NCBI GenBank assembly: GCA_003170935.1
Contig: PMYA01000094.1
Coordinates: forward strand, 1,813-8,541
DNA length: 6,729 nt
Origin: Methanobacteriota archaeon
GTDB lineage: Archaea > Halobacteriota > Bog-38 > Methanoflorentales > Methanoflorentaceae
Direction: 5' to 3'
The position numbers and the translations under genes are program-made. How positions within the stretch are numbered: position 1 is the stretch's first letter; each line of letters starts with the position of its first letter. The notes beneath the pieces were generated by a model, which saw only the letters and a program-made list of their open reading frames with translations, was not told the origin of the DNA and searched no databases. This document shows, in pieces, positions 1 to 6,023 of this stretch.

Positions 1-83
1 AACCCCAACAAGCGCTTGGCGGAGTTAGCGAGCGCTGCAGACTTATAGCCTGCACGGGCATAGAGCTACGACTTCTTTCTACG

Positions 84-170
84 TTAGATCAGGCCTTTCG
101 TCGTTCGCAATGGGGTTGTGCACTTCTCGTCGGAGTTGTTGAGCTTTCTCCCCTTCTTGTTCGTGGCCAT
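84..170 (-). CDS. possible 28-residue small ORF downstream of the ABC exporter
   Basis: I do not recognise this product. An ATG at 170-168 is preceded by a strong purine-rich site, TAGGAGG (180-174 on the minus strand), but only 3 bases separate it from the start codon, which is short. The peptide is basic at its N-terminus (MATNKKGRKLNN) and has a single Cys at residue 17. It ends at a TAA (86-84). The same frame runs on with a second stop (TAG, 68-66) and is then open for 21 codons to the window edge, where it contains the protein-like stretch ARAGYKSAALANSAKRLLG. This could therefore be a genuine mini-protein or the head of a decayed longer gene. It lies 91 bases after the permease stop with no TATA box of its own, so it would depend on read-through from the transporter operon. 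Confidence is low because 28 open codons can occur by chance. Confidence 0.3.
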   Translation of the reverse strand: MATNKKGRKLNNSDEKCTTPLRTTKGLI

Positions 171-220
171 GATCCTCCTAACCGATGAAGCCTCAATTGA
201 CGACTAATGCGGCCGATTAC

Positions 221-244
221 AAAAATGGGCGCGACCGATCGGTC
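221..244 (-). terminator. possible terminator after the ABC permease
   Basis: Just after the permease stop codon there is a perfect 12-base palindrome, GACCGATCGGTC (233-244). Read on the minus strand it is followed after 7 bases by a run of five T (225-221). Archaeal termination depends mainly on oligo-T, so this could end the transporter transcript. The palindrome folds only as a 4-base stem with a 4-base loop, so it could equally be a protein-binding site. Confidence 0.3.
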
Positions 245-261
245 TGGGAATCATCGGTCAA

Positions 262-1026
262 TCATTCGATTATCTTCCGGAAGCTCAAGGAAGCCGCTGC
301 AAACATGAGGATATCAAAGAGCGCTATGACGGCAACGTCAAGCGGAAGGAGCGCCAGATTACCAGTGATCATCAGTCCCCTTACCGCATCTACCGCATAT
401 GTCAGCGGGTTAAAAACGGCGACGACTTGGAGGGCGTGAGGCATTAACGCTATCGGGTATAGGGCGTTGCTAGCAAAGAAGAGCGGCAGGATGAGTGCCT
501 GGCCGATGCCCATAAATCGCTCCCTGGTTTTCAATAACGATGCTACAATGATTGAGAGGGCGGCGAACCCCCCCGAAATGACGAATAATATTGCGAGCGC
601 TACTACGAAATAGGCAGGGTTGGGGATGAAGCTCACGCCGAGGAGCAGCGCTACGGGTATGACGATTAATACCTGGATGATTGCTCTGACGCCTGAAGAC
701 ATGGATCTGCCAATAACTATCGCATATCGGGAAGCCGGTGCTACAAGAAGCTTTTTTAAGATCCCGGTATCCCGCTCCCACACGAGCGTCAAGCCGTACA
801 AGACGGCGACGAATAGGACTGACTGCAGCATGACGCCAGGAGTGATGTAGTCAATGTACGGTATTCCGTTGGTCGGTATGGCGTGTATCTCACTAAAGAC
901 CAATCCAAAAACTGCCAACCACAACACGGGCTGAACGGCCCTTGTATAAACTTCTGTCCGGTCATTTCTGAGTCTCCGAAGCTCGAGCTCCATCATAGCA
1001 AGCACTACCCTTAGAGAGTCATTCAC
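262..1026 (-). CDS. ABC-2 type exporter permease (DrrB-like), GTG start
   Basis: Membrane subunit of an ABC exporter; it would form the translocation path driven by the ATPase encoded just upstream. From the GTG at 1026-1024 the protein is 254 residues, normal for the DrrB/ABC-2 family. It shows about six hydrophobic segments, near residues 29-48, 62-82, 104-130, 139-163, 173-195 and 229-248. After the second segment comes the family's conserved cytoplasmic stretch ERDTGILKKLLVAPASR (residues 85-101), which contacts the ATPase. The GTG is chosen because AGGAGG (1040-1035) sits 8 bases before it and the hydrophilic N-terminal helix MNDSLRVVLAMMELELRRLR begins there. A frame-open ATG at 1101 would add 25 Arg/Pro-rich residues lying wholly inside the ATPase gene and is less likely. 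The start overlaps the ATPase end by 8 bases, indicating translational coupling. Substrate cannot be told; drugs, lipids or polysaccharide are all known for this family. Confidence 0.9.
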   Translation of the reverse strand: MNDSLRVVLAMMELELRRLRNDRTEVYTRAVQPVLWLAVFGLVFSEIHAIPTNGIPYIDYITPGVMLQSVLFVAVLYGLTLVWERDTGILKKLLVAPASRYAIVIGRSMSSGVRAIIQVLIVIPVALLLGVSFIPNPAYFVVALAILFVISGGFAALSIIVASLLKTRERFMGIGQALILPLFFASNALYPIALMPHALQVVAVFNPLTYAVDAVRGLMITGNLALLPLDVAVIALFDILMFAAASLSFRKIIE

Positions 1027-2023
1027 GATGATCGCCTCCTGCCTCCTCCTCAACCCGCTCGGTCGTGCTGGCAGCGCCGGGCGCGCGTGTCGTTCCCGCA
1101 TACCTCAAGAAGACGTCATCCAACGTTGGCTTCGTGGTCGCGATTCGCACGACGGGGATTTCCGCGCTTCTGAGCACATCCATGACGCCGGGCAGCGCGG
1201 TTTCTGCGTCCTCAACGGTCACGATGAGCGTGGCGTCAGCAACAACGACGCTGTTCACCTGCTTCAGACCTCGGATCAGACCTAACGTATGCTCATCGAC
1301 GTGGTGATCGGACACGCTGACTTTGATGAGCTCACCTCGAAGTGAGTGCTTAAGTTCTTCAGCTGTGCCTGAGGTGACCATCTTCCCCATGTTGATAATT
1401 GCAACCTCGTCTGAGTAGGCGTTTGCTTCTTCCATGTAGTGCGTGCTGAAAAATACAGTCGTGCCAAACTCCATTTTAAAGGACGCCAACTTCTTCCATA
1501 CTGCGATTCTGGCGGCGGGATCGAGTCCGAGCGTTGGTTCATCGAGAAACAGGATCTTGGGCCTAATCAGCATCGCGCACGCGATCTCGAGCTTCCTGAT
1601 CATGCCACCTGAGTAGGTCTTCACGAGCTGCTCCGCGGCAGCGCGCAGCCCCATGCTCTCGAGCATGTCATAGATAACCTCCTTTCGTGACTGTGATGGG
1701 AGGCCGTATATCTTAGCGTAGATGAGGAGGTTCTCATAGCCGTTAATATCGCTCCAGACGCTCGTCTCTTGGGGGACGTAGCCTACCACTTTTCTGACCT
1801 CGCCGCCTTCTCGAACGACGTCCAGCCCGAAAATGTGCGCTTCACCGGACGTTGGTTTGAACTGGGTTGTCAAAATGCGCATGAGCGTCGTTTTGCCCGC
1901 GCCGTTGGGTCCAAGCAATGCGAAGATGTCCCCGGCCTTGACTTCCAGGTCGACGCCGGCTAGCGCTGCGACGTTGCCTTTGTAAACCTTTTCAAGCCCT
2001 TTCGCATCAATTGCAAACGTCAT
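1019..2023 (-). CDS. ABC exporter ATP-binding protein (DrrA-like)
   Basis: Cytoplasmic ATPase that powers the ABC-2 permease encoded next to it. The 334 residues carry every nucleotide-binding motif: Walker A GPNGAGKTT (38-46), Q-loop Gln85, signature YSGGM (137-141, a normal variant of LSGGQ in this family), Walker B ILFLDEP (157-163), D-loop near LGLDP and H-loop His195. After the nucleotide-binding domain there is a roughly 100-residue C-terminal domain with the KPTLDDVFLRYAG motif (298-310) typical of DrrA/CcmA-type exporters, where it helps dimerise and pair with the permease. The tail beyond residue 311 is Ala/Thr/Glu-rich and its codons form the permease ribosome-binding site. The ATG at 2023 is supported by GAGGG 4 bases upstream. 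A weak TATA-like stretch (ATAGATATTT, minus strand, about 2099-2085) could be the operon promoter. The family is certain; the cargo is unknown. Confidence 0.93.
   Translation of the reverse strand: MTFAIDAKGLEKVYKGNVAALAGVDLEVKAGDIFALLGPNGAGKTTLMRILTTQFKPTSGEAHIFGLDVVREGGEVRKVVGYVPQETSVWSDINGYENLLIYAKIYGLPSQSRKEVIYDMLESMGLRAAAEQLVKTYSGGMIRKLEIACAMLIRPKILFLDEPTLGLDPAARIAVWKKLASFKMEFGTTVFFSTHYMEEANAYSDEVAIINMGKMVTSGTAEELKHSLRGELIKVSVSDHHVDEHTLGLIRGLKQVNSVVVADATLIVTVEDAETALPGVMDVLRSAEIPVVRIATTKPTLDDVFLRYAGTTRAPGAASTTERVEEEAGGDHRE
1035..1040 (-). promoter_or_regulatory. Shine-Dalgarno site that sets the permease GTG start
   Basis: AGGAGG on the minus strand lies 8 bases before the GTG at 1026. 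It sits inside a purine-rich run that also encodes the acidic tail EEEAGG of the ATPase. A ribosome finishing the ATPase passes directly over this site, which favours coupled translation of the two subunits. Confidence 0.75.
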
Positions 2024-2221
2024 GTAGCCCTCTCTCTTGTGCGCTTCGATTTAACACTTCGCAGCAACCGGTACGAATCTTCACGCTTGGCAAATATCTA
2101 TGCATCTTCTTTGGTCATTTGCGGTCACCATGTGGAGAAGTAGCATGGCGGTGTTCTCAAGATAGATCAAGAGTGCGAAAAAATTGTTGATTTTCTGTTC
2201 CTAAACTGCCTGCTCGCCTTC

Positions 2222-2279
2222 TTTTTTAATACGAGGAGTGACGGATGATTGAAGTAATTGTGAGACAAATAACGAGGAG
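2222..2279 (+). promoter_or_regulatory. putative TATA box and ribosome-binding site of the hydrolase gene
   Basis: A T-rich TATA-like element, TTTTTTAATA (2222-2231), would place transcription start near 2252, giving a leader of about 30 bases. GAGGAG (2274-2279) lies 3 bases before the hydrolase ATG. A second copy of ACGAGGAGT (2231-2239) lies 41 bases upstream of the first and precedes a 12-codon ORF. If transcription really starts near 2252, that small ORF would not be on the mRNA. The rest of the 2024-2282 gap, shared with the divergent ABC operon, shows nothing else clear. Confidence 0.4.
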
Positions 2280-2283
2280 TTAA
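2245..2283 (+). CDS. possible 12-codon leader ORF overlapping the hydrolase start
   Basis: The ORF reads MIEVIVRQITRS and ends with a TAA whose last A is the first base of the hydrolase ATG (TAATG). It has its own GAGGAGTG site 5 bases upstream. Such stop-start overlaps often couple translation, so a ribosome ending here could restart on the hydrolase. Against it: it is very short, and the best TATA box would start the mRNA inside it. It may only be a by-product of a short duplication of the ribosome-binding site. Confidence 0.25.
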   Translation: MIEVIVRQITRS

Positions 2284-2951
2284 TGGATAATAAAAGTCAA
2301 ACATACACGACCAGTTCAGTGACCTCCAGTGACGGAACCATTATTGGTTATCGTCAGCTGGGCAGTGGCCCTGGAATTATTCTCGTTCATGGAGGCGCTA
2401 GTGCCTCGCAGAGCTACATGAAGCTTGGTGCTCTTCTGTCCGATACGTTCACAGTCTATATTCCAGATCGCCGCGGCCGTGGTTTGAGCGGGCCATTTGG
2501 CGACAACTACGGCATCCAAAAAGAAGTTGAAGACCTGGATGCGATCCTCAAAAGAACCGATGCTCACAACGTATTCGGGCTGAGCACCGGCGCCCTCATC
2601 GCGCTGCAGGCTGCGCTTAACTTACCATCGATCCACAAAGCCGCTCTATTTGAGCTGCCCCTTGACATCGACAATTCGATTTTGACGATATTATCCTTCA
2701 TGCCACGTTTTAACCAGGAGATTGCGGAAGGCAAGGTGGCAGAGGCAAGCGTTACTCTCACAAAAGATTTTGGGAAATTTTTTTTACCCGGATCAATACA
2801 ATTTTTGATAGCAATCTTGCCGCGCTTCTTATTGGCAAGATTTTACACATGGTTCATGCGGAATGATGCGAAGAACATCAAAGGCGACGATGTGCTGTTA
2901 AAGGAGCTGATTCCAACATTTCACTTTGATTATCAGCTCGTTGTTGAATGA
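2283..2951 (+). CDS. alpha/beta hydrolase, N-terminal part (frameshifted)
   Basis: First 222 residues of an alpha/beta-fold hydrolase. Visible landmarks are the oxyanion-hole region ILVHGG (33-38), the strand and loop IPDRRGRGLSG (60-70), and the nucleophile elbow GLSTG (99-103) with Ser101 as the expected catalytic serine. A helical cap region follows, about 130-200. Family members normally run to about 270-300 residues and end with a beta strand and a catalytic His; these are missing here because a TGA (2949-2951) stops the frame. They are found at once in the -1 frame, beginning at an ATG that overlaps this stop. One extra A (GAAATG instead of GAATG) would join both parts into one protein of about 307 residues, so this is most simply a one-base deletion, natural or a sequencing error. 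Substrate unknown; an esterase or lactonase role is plausible. Gene function as it stands is doubtful unless the two parts assemble. Confidence 0.8.
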   Translation: MDNKSQTYTTSSVTSSDGTIIGYRQLGSGPGIILVHGGASASQSYMKLGALLSDTFTVYIPDRRGRGLSGPFGDNYGIQKEVEDLDAILKRTDAHNVFGLSTGALIALQAALNLPSIHKAALFELPLDIDNSILTILSFMPRFNQEIAEGKVAEASVTLTKDFGKFFLPGSIQFLIAILPRFLLARFYTWFMRNDAKNIKGDDVLLKELIPTFHFDYQLVVE

Positions 2952-3205
2952 AAGGAACGCTTGAACACTTTAAAGCGGTGCGCGCAGAAGTGTTATTGCT
3001 CGGCGGCAGTGAAAGCCCTTCTTTTTTAAAACATACTCTCGACGCATTGAGTCGAGTCTTGCCAAACGTAGAGCGCGTTGAATTACAAGGCCTTAGCCAC
3101 GGAGCGGCACTCGACGGCGGCAAGCCGGAACGCGTCGCGCAGGAGTTGCGAAGATTTTTTCTGCAGCCTGAAATCCATAACCCAAAACTAGCAGATGTGA
3201 GATAA
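2948..3205 (+). CDS. alpha/beta hydrolase, C-terminal part (frameshifted)
   Basis: This 85-residue stretch is the missing end of the preceding hydrolase. It contains the beta strand AEVLLLGG (13-20), followed by SESP where the family places its acidic region, a helix, and the catalytic-His region ELQGLSHGA with His51. A helix VAQELRRFF (63-71) closes the fold. It cannot be an enzyme alone because it lacks the nucleophile and the core. The ATG overlaps the upstream TGA in the arrangement ATGA, a classic reinitiation overlap, and no separate ribosome-binding site is seen, so a split but coupled two-chain hydrolase is possible. A one-base deletion in a single ancestral gene is more likely, because the join falls in the middle of the conserved fold. 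The last 12 or so residues after the final helix look non-conserved. Confidence 0.65.
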   Translation: MKGTLEHFKAVRAEVLLLGGSESPSFLKHTLDALSRVLPNVERVELQGLSHGAALDGGKPERVAQELRRFFLQPEIHNPKLADVR

Positions 3206-3556
3206 AGGGCCACACTAACGGATGCACTTATTACCTTGCTACTATCATCATTTTGCTTGCCGCCATTATCGCCGTACTGCAGGTAAGATGACGACACCCC
3301 CCTTACGGCGAGTAAGAGTCTGAAGACGAAGCCACTATAGGGACCACTACAATCAGCGTCGTTGCTGAAGCAGAAATGATTTTCAAATGGCGACTTGAAC
3401 AAATCAAGAAATCAAGCCAAAGTTCTCAGAACGGCTCAAAATGAAAGAATACGGAATTGCTCTTTATAGGGCCCAGGATAGATCTCCTTTGAGACAGGCA
3501 ATGTTAATATTTAATCAAAAGAGTTTCAGGTAGGTCTTAAACGTTGATAATAGAGC
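3206..3556. other. intergenic stretch without a convincing gene
   Basis: About 350 bases between two convergent genes. In one plus frame (3181-3291) there is a membrane-helix-like run, YYLATIIILLAAIIAVLQ, but it has no usable start codon and a stop soon follows. In another plus frame (about 3321-3446) there is a protein-like stretch containing ISVVAEAEMIFKWRLEQIKK, again without a supported start. These could be debris of a small membrane protein gene. AT-rich sequence at 3500-3535 lies downstream of the minus-strand SDR gene and may hold its termination site; no clear hairpin was seen. Confidence 0.4.
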
Positions 3557-4333
3557 TTAACCAAACCTACGAAATAGGGGGAGAGCAATCCATTCCCATT
3601 TTGGTGCGACATACCTGCGCTTAGGCCGCTGGGCTTCGACCGCTTTTACGACTTGTTTTGCGATGCTTGCAGTGCTTTGTAACTCGCGTTTTATGATCCG
3701 CTCTTCTTCTTGACGCACGTATGCCATGTGATCTTTGTAAAGACTCTGAGCGTTCATCCACTCATATTTCCGCTGCATGAACCACTCATTGAAACCTGTG
3801 TTGTATGTTCCGGGATTGACGATGATGACTGAGATGCCAAATGGCTTCAGTTCCGTGCGTAACGAGAACGCGACGCTTTCGAGTGCAAACTTTGTCATCG
3901 CATACGGCGCGTAAAATGGGGTAGGAATAACTCCTGCCATAGAACCCATAAAGATAATCCTACCCTCACCATTTGCGATCAGCTTCTGCACGACCTTTTG
4001 CGTTACTAGCAACGTTGAGAAAACGTTTGTCTCAAACACGGCCTTGACTCGTTGAGGGTCGATTTCTGCCAAAGGCCCAGAATCTCCGATTGCGGCGTTG
4101 TTGATTAAGACGTCAATGTCCCAATCATCCACCTTCTTGACATCGGTGGCATCAGTCACGTCGAGTTTATCCACCGCAAAGTTGTCGCCAAACGACGTAA
4201 GAACAGTTCGCACATCGTTGATAGAGGCCTCGCGATGAACGGTCGCGTAGACCCTGTGCCCTCGTTTAACTAGCCGGCACGCCACATCGAGTCCTATACC
4301 GCCTCTGCAGCCCGTTATGAGAATACTTGCCAT
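3557..4333 (-). CDS. short-chain dehydrogenase/reductase (classical SDR)
   Basis: Soluble NAD(P)-dependent oxidoreductase acting on an alcohol or carbonyl group of unknown substrate. The 258 residues match the classical SDR length. The nucleotide-binding motif TGCRGGIG is at 7-14, LDVT at 57-60 marks the adenine-ring site, and NNAA at 78-81 stabilises the central sheet. The full catalytic tetrad is present: Asn103 (ETNVF), Ser131 (MGSMAG), Tyr144 and Lys148 (YAMTK), followed by NPGTYNTG (173-180). Arg at 34 after the second strand (VHRE) hints at NADPH preference, but this is inference. The C-terminal substrate-binding part is rich in charged and aromatic residues, ending LPLFRRFG. The ATG at 4333 is preceded by GAGGCG and a good TATA box. 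The gene is monocistronic and divergent from pirin; the two starts share a 208-base control region. The family is secure, the reaction is not. Confidence 0.92.
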   Translation of the reverse strand: MASILITGCRGGIGLDVACRLVKRGHRVYATVHREASINDVRTVLTSFGDNFAVDKLDVTDATDVKKVDDWDIDVLINNAAIGDSGPLAEIDPQRVKAVFETNVFSTLLVTQKVVQKLIANGEGRIIFMGSMAGVIPTPFYAPYAMTKFALESVAFSLRTELKPFGISVIIVNPGTYNTGFNEWFMQRKYEWMNAQSLYKDHMAYVRQEEERIIKRELQSTASIAKQVVKAVEAQRPKRRYVAPKWEWIALPLFRRFG

Positions 4334-4344
4334 GAGATACTTAT

Positions 4345-4381
4345 CGCCTCTTTCCGATAGTCTCTCAACACCCTCTATAAA
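4345..4381 (-). promoter_or_regulatory. archaeal-type promoter and ribosome-binding site of the SDR gene
   Basis: On the minus strand TTTATA (4381-4376) has the spacing of an archaeal TATA box. Transcription would start near 4352, about 19 bases before the ATG. GAGGCG (4350-4345) in that short leader is a possible Shine-Dalgarno site, 11 bases from the start codon. Confidence 0.55.
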
Positions 4382-4496
4382 GGTACTTTATTCACCGTGA
4401 GCAAAATAGGGGGAGTGCCGCACCTCTGTGCTTACCGACCCAGCTGCAACAGATGGATGTATGTGCCCGTCGAATGCGGTGCAATGACAACAACCG

Positions 4497-4531
4497 CTTA
4501 ATAGTCTTGAGATTTATTCATCAGAACGGAG
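4497..4531 (+). promoter_or_regulatory. putative promoter and ribosome-binding site of the pirin gene
   Basis: Two TATA-like elements are seen, TTAATA (about 4498-4502) and TTTATT (4512-4517). The first would give a short leader containing GGAG (4528-4531), 10 bases before the ATG. The second would give an almost leaderless transcript starting near 4540. Sequence alone does not choose between them. Confidence 0.35.
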
Positions 4532-4541
4532 TAATGTTTAC

Positions 4542-5453
4542 ATGAGCCGAACCAGAAGTGTTGCAAGGAGTTGGAAGAGCGTTCCGACCATAGAAGGGGC
4601 GAGAGTCCATTTGAAGCGGGCGATTGGCTTTCAAGGGTCATCCCCGGAACTCGATCCGTTCCTTCTGCTGGATGACTTCCATAGTCACACTCCGTCAGAA
4701 TATCTGCCCGGGTTTCCATGGCACCCGCACCGAGGAATGGAAACCGTGACCTATGTTCTGGAAGGGACCGTCGCACACGGCGATAGCATGGGGAATCAGG
4801 GGACTATCGGCACTGGCGACATGCAGTGGATGACCGCCGGTAGCGGAATAATCCACCAGGAGATGCCGAAAGGCGGGGCAGACGGTCGCCTGTGGGGCTT
4901 GCAGTTATGGACCAACCTCCCTCGCTCCCATAAGATGATGGCACCCCGTTATCGGGGGATCAAAGCTGGAGACATCCCGGAAGTCGTTCTCGATTCCGGT
5001 GCTCGCGTAAAAGTGATCTGCGGCACAGTGGAGGGGATTCGCGGGCCAGTTCAGGACATAATCGCTGAGCCAGAATATCTCGACATCACCGTGCCCCCGC
5101 ATTCCCGTTTCCAGCACCGCGTGACAGACGGCCATACGGCACTCGCTTACGTGCTCGAAGGAGCCGCTCATTTTGATGAGGGCTCAGTGCCGCCGTCTAA
5201 CACCAGCAGTAGAGGCGCGTTACAGCGGGACCCGCTAGGCACCGTGCACGGTCCCGAAAGTGTAATCTTGTACGAGCGTGAGGGGGATGAGATAGTAGTG
5301 AGCACCAAAAACGAAGGGGCACACTTTATCCTCGTCACTGGACAACCCATCGGCGAACCCGTTGCGTGGGCTGGCCCAATCGTTATGAATACGCAGGAAG
5401 AACTTGACATAGCTTTTCAAGAGTATCGAGAAGGTATGTTTGTCAAAAAGTAA
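4542..5453 (+). CDS. pirin family protein (metal-binding bicupin)
   Basis: Cytoplasmic two-domain cupin that binds a metal, usually iron. Some pirins cleave quercetin (quercetin 2,3-dioxygenase activity) and others act as redox-sensitive regulators; the sequence does not decide which. The protein is 303 residues, the usual length. The N-terminal cupin carries the pirin hallmark FPWHPHRGMETVTYVLEG (58-75) and GSGIIHQEMP (100-109), giving all four expected metal ligands: His61, His63, His105 and Glu107. The Met in HRGMET is a common variant of the usual Phe. A second cupin lies at about 170-270 (PPHSRFQHRV, LAYVLEGAAHF) and, as usual in pirins, lacks a full ligand set. A loop near 213-238 (Ser/Pro/Thr-rich) looks longer than in many members. 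The C-terminus has the typical EPVAWAGPIVMNTQEELDIA (272-291). The gene stands alone, divergent from the SDR gene. Confidence 0.93.
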   Translation: MSRTRSVARSWKSVPTIEGARVHLKRAIGFQGSSPELDPFLLLDDFHSHTPSEYLPGFPWHPHRGMETVTYVLEGTVAHGDSMGNQGTIGTGDMQWMTAGSGIIHQEMPKGGADGRLWGLQLWTNLPRSHKMMAPRYRGIKAGDIPEVVLDSGARVKVICGTVEGIRGPVQDIIAEPEYLDITVPPHSRFQHRVTDGHTALAYVLEGAAHFDEGSVPPSNTSSRGALQRDPLGTVHGPESVILYEREGDEIVVSTKNEGAHFILVTGQPIGEPVAWAGPIVMNTQEELDIAFQEYREGMFVKK

Positions 5454-5522
5454 TGCATCACGACTGGTTTTCGCACGTCGTTACTGCGATCGGCAGTGCC
5501 TATCGAGGACAAAGCGTGAGCG

Positions 5523-5628
5523 ATGCGCGACTTAAATAAAGGCACTGAAAGGATGTGTGTGCAGTAGCTGTCCGGTATTTATTGAAAACAAACTCAGCGG
5601 CTACTACTTCTGCATAAAAGGCGATTGA
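5523..5628 (+). pseudogene. decayed or frameshifted cysteine-rich mini-gene
   Basis: An ATG at 5523 opens MRDLNKGTERMCVQ and then meets TAG (5565-5567). In the +1 frame the next codons read CVCSSCPVF, then IENKLSGYYFCIKGD, ending at TGA (5626-5628). Joined, they would make a 35-residue protein with four Cys in a CxCxxC...C pattern followed by KG, much like the small cysteine-rich domains I associate with archaeal DUF2769-type proteins (from memory, not checked). The frame break falls exactly in a GT repeat (ATGTGTGTGC): one more GT unit would restore the frame. This could be a pseudogene, a phase-variable switch or a sequencing error. Alternatively a GTG at 5557 could start a 23-residue peptide. 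No good ribosome-binding site is seen before the ATG. The other bases of the 5454-5755 gap show only a weak hairpin, ACTGC/GCAGT (5483-5497). Confidence 0.4.
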
Positions 5629-5712
5629 GGAAAATGCAGCGTCTTATGGTCTTTTTTGTAAGTTATTTACTATCTGTTCAGCCTCAGCACAGAAAGAAGA
5701 GTTGAGAGTGCG

Positions 5713-5742
5713 AAAAAAGAAGGAAGGAAGGCCTATCCTTCC
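5713..5742 (-). terminator. hairpin plus T-run terminator of the zinc-ribbon gene
   Basis: Read on the minus strand, GGAAGG (5742-5737) pairs with CCTTCC (5731-5726) around a 5-base loop, and a pyrimidine-rich stretch ending in six T (5718-5713) follows. It begins 13 bases after the TGA of the small zinc gene, the right place and strand to end that transcript. Confidence 0.65.
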
Positions 5743-5755
5743 AGTACAACTTTCT

Positions 5756-5893
5756 TCAGGCCCACTCGTGGCCTTTTGCACACCTGTGCTTGTCTTCGTG
5801 TTTTGGGTCTTCGTGCGTGCAGACCATCTCAGCACCACACTCAGGGCACGAGATAGTGCACTTTATGGTTTCGTTCTTATCGTCTTCTGTCAT
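5756..5893 (-). CDS. 45-residue zinc-ribbon-like protein
   Basis: A very small acidic protein, 45 residues, that probably binds one zinc ion. It has Cys at 12, 16, 19, 25 and 38 and His at 27, 32, 36 and 42. The first knuckle is CPECG (16-20) and the second is most likely CAKGH (38-42), followed by EW; this resembles one-domain zinc ribbons. I cannot name a family or a partner; nucleic-acid or protein binding are the usual roles. The gene is supported independently of the protein: GAGGTG (5904-5899) lies 5 bases before the ATG, a clean TATA box lies 46 bases upstream of the start, and a hairpin-T terminator follows the stop. It is a compact stand-alone unit of about 200 bases, divergent from the SnoaL-like gene. 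Conventional gene finders with a 50-residue minimum would miss it. Confidence 0.8.
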   Translation of the reverse strand: MTEDDKNETIKCTISCPECGAEMVCTHEDPKHEDKHRCAKGHEWA

Positions 5894-5897
5894 TGTT

Positions 5898-5946
5898 CCA
5901 CCTCTTTTTTAGTGAGTTCTAATTGAAGTGTAGCGGAGTATAAAAG
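5898..5946 (-). promoter_or_regulatory. TATA box and Shine-Dalgarno site of the zinc-ribbon gene
   Basis: CTTTTATA on the minus strand (5946-5939) is a close match to an archaeal TATA box. Transcription would start near 5917, giving a leader of about 24 bases that contains GAGGTGG (5904-5898), complementary to the end of archaeal 16S rRNA. Confidence 0.65.
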
Positions 5947-6023
5947 TAGTGTTTTGAATAAGCCAGCTCACCGTATATAACTCAACCCTCAGTTAGACTA
6001 AGAACTGCAAGAACAGAGGATAC

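Noticed and set aside
66..68. TAG in frame after the small ORF, considered as a pyrrolysine codon
   Set aside because: A TAA stop already precedes it in the same frame, so pyrrolysine read-through would not rescue the gene.
2171..2183. 13-base sequence GAGTGCGAAAAAA repeated at 5706-5718
   Set aside because: An exact 13-base match that includes an A-run is expected about once by chance in a window this size, and the two contexts differ in function.
2936..2951. Programmed -1 ribosomal frameshift at the hydrolase split
   Set aside because: There is no X-XXY-YYZ slippery heptamer before the stop and no obvious downstream stem; a one-base deletion or reinitiation explains it better.
2878..3402. 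174-codon open frame on the minus strand across the hydrolase end
   Set aside because: It lies opposite the conserved C-terminal hydrolase sequence and its translation is Ser/Arg-rich with no recognisable motif; it is an antisense shadow.
5626..5628. TGA followed by GKC in the cysteine-rich mini-gene, considered as selenocysteine
   Set aside because: No SECIS-like structure was recognised and the frame ends 10 codons later without further motif; a normal stop is simpler.
5702..5926. 74-codon plus-strand open frame opposite the zinc-ribbon gene
   Set aside because: It has no ribosome-binding site, runs over the minus-strand terminator and promoter, and its hydrophobic look comes from being antisense to a charged protein.
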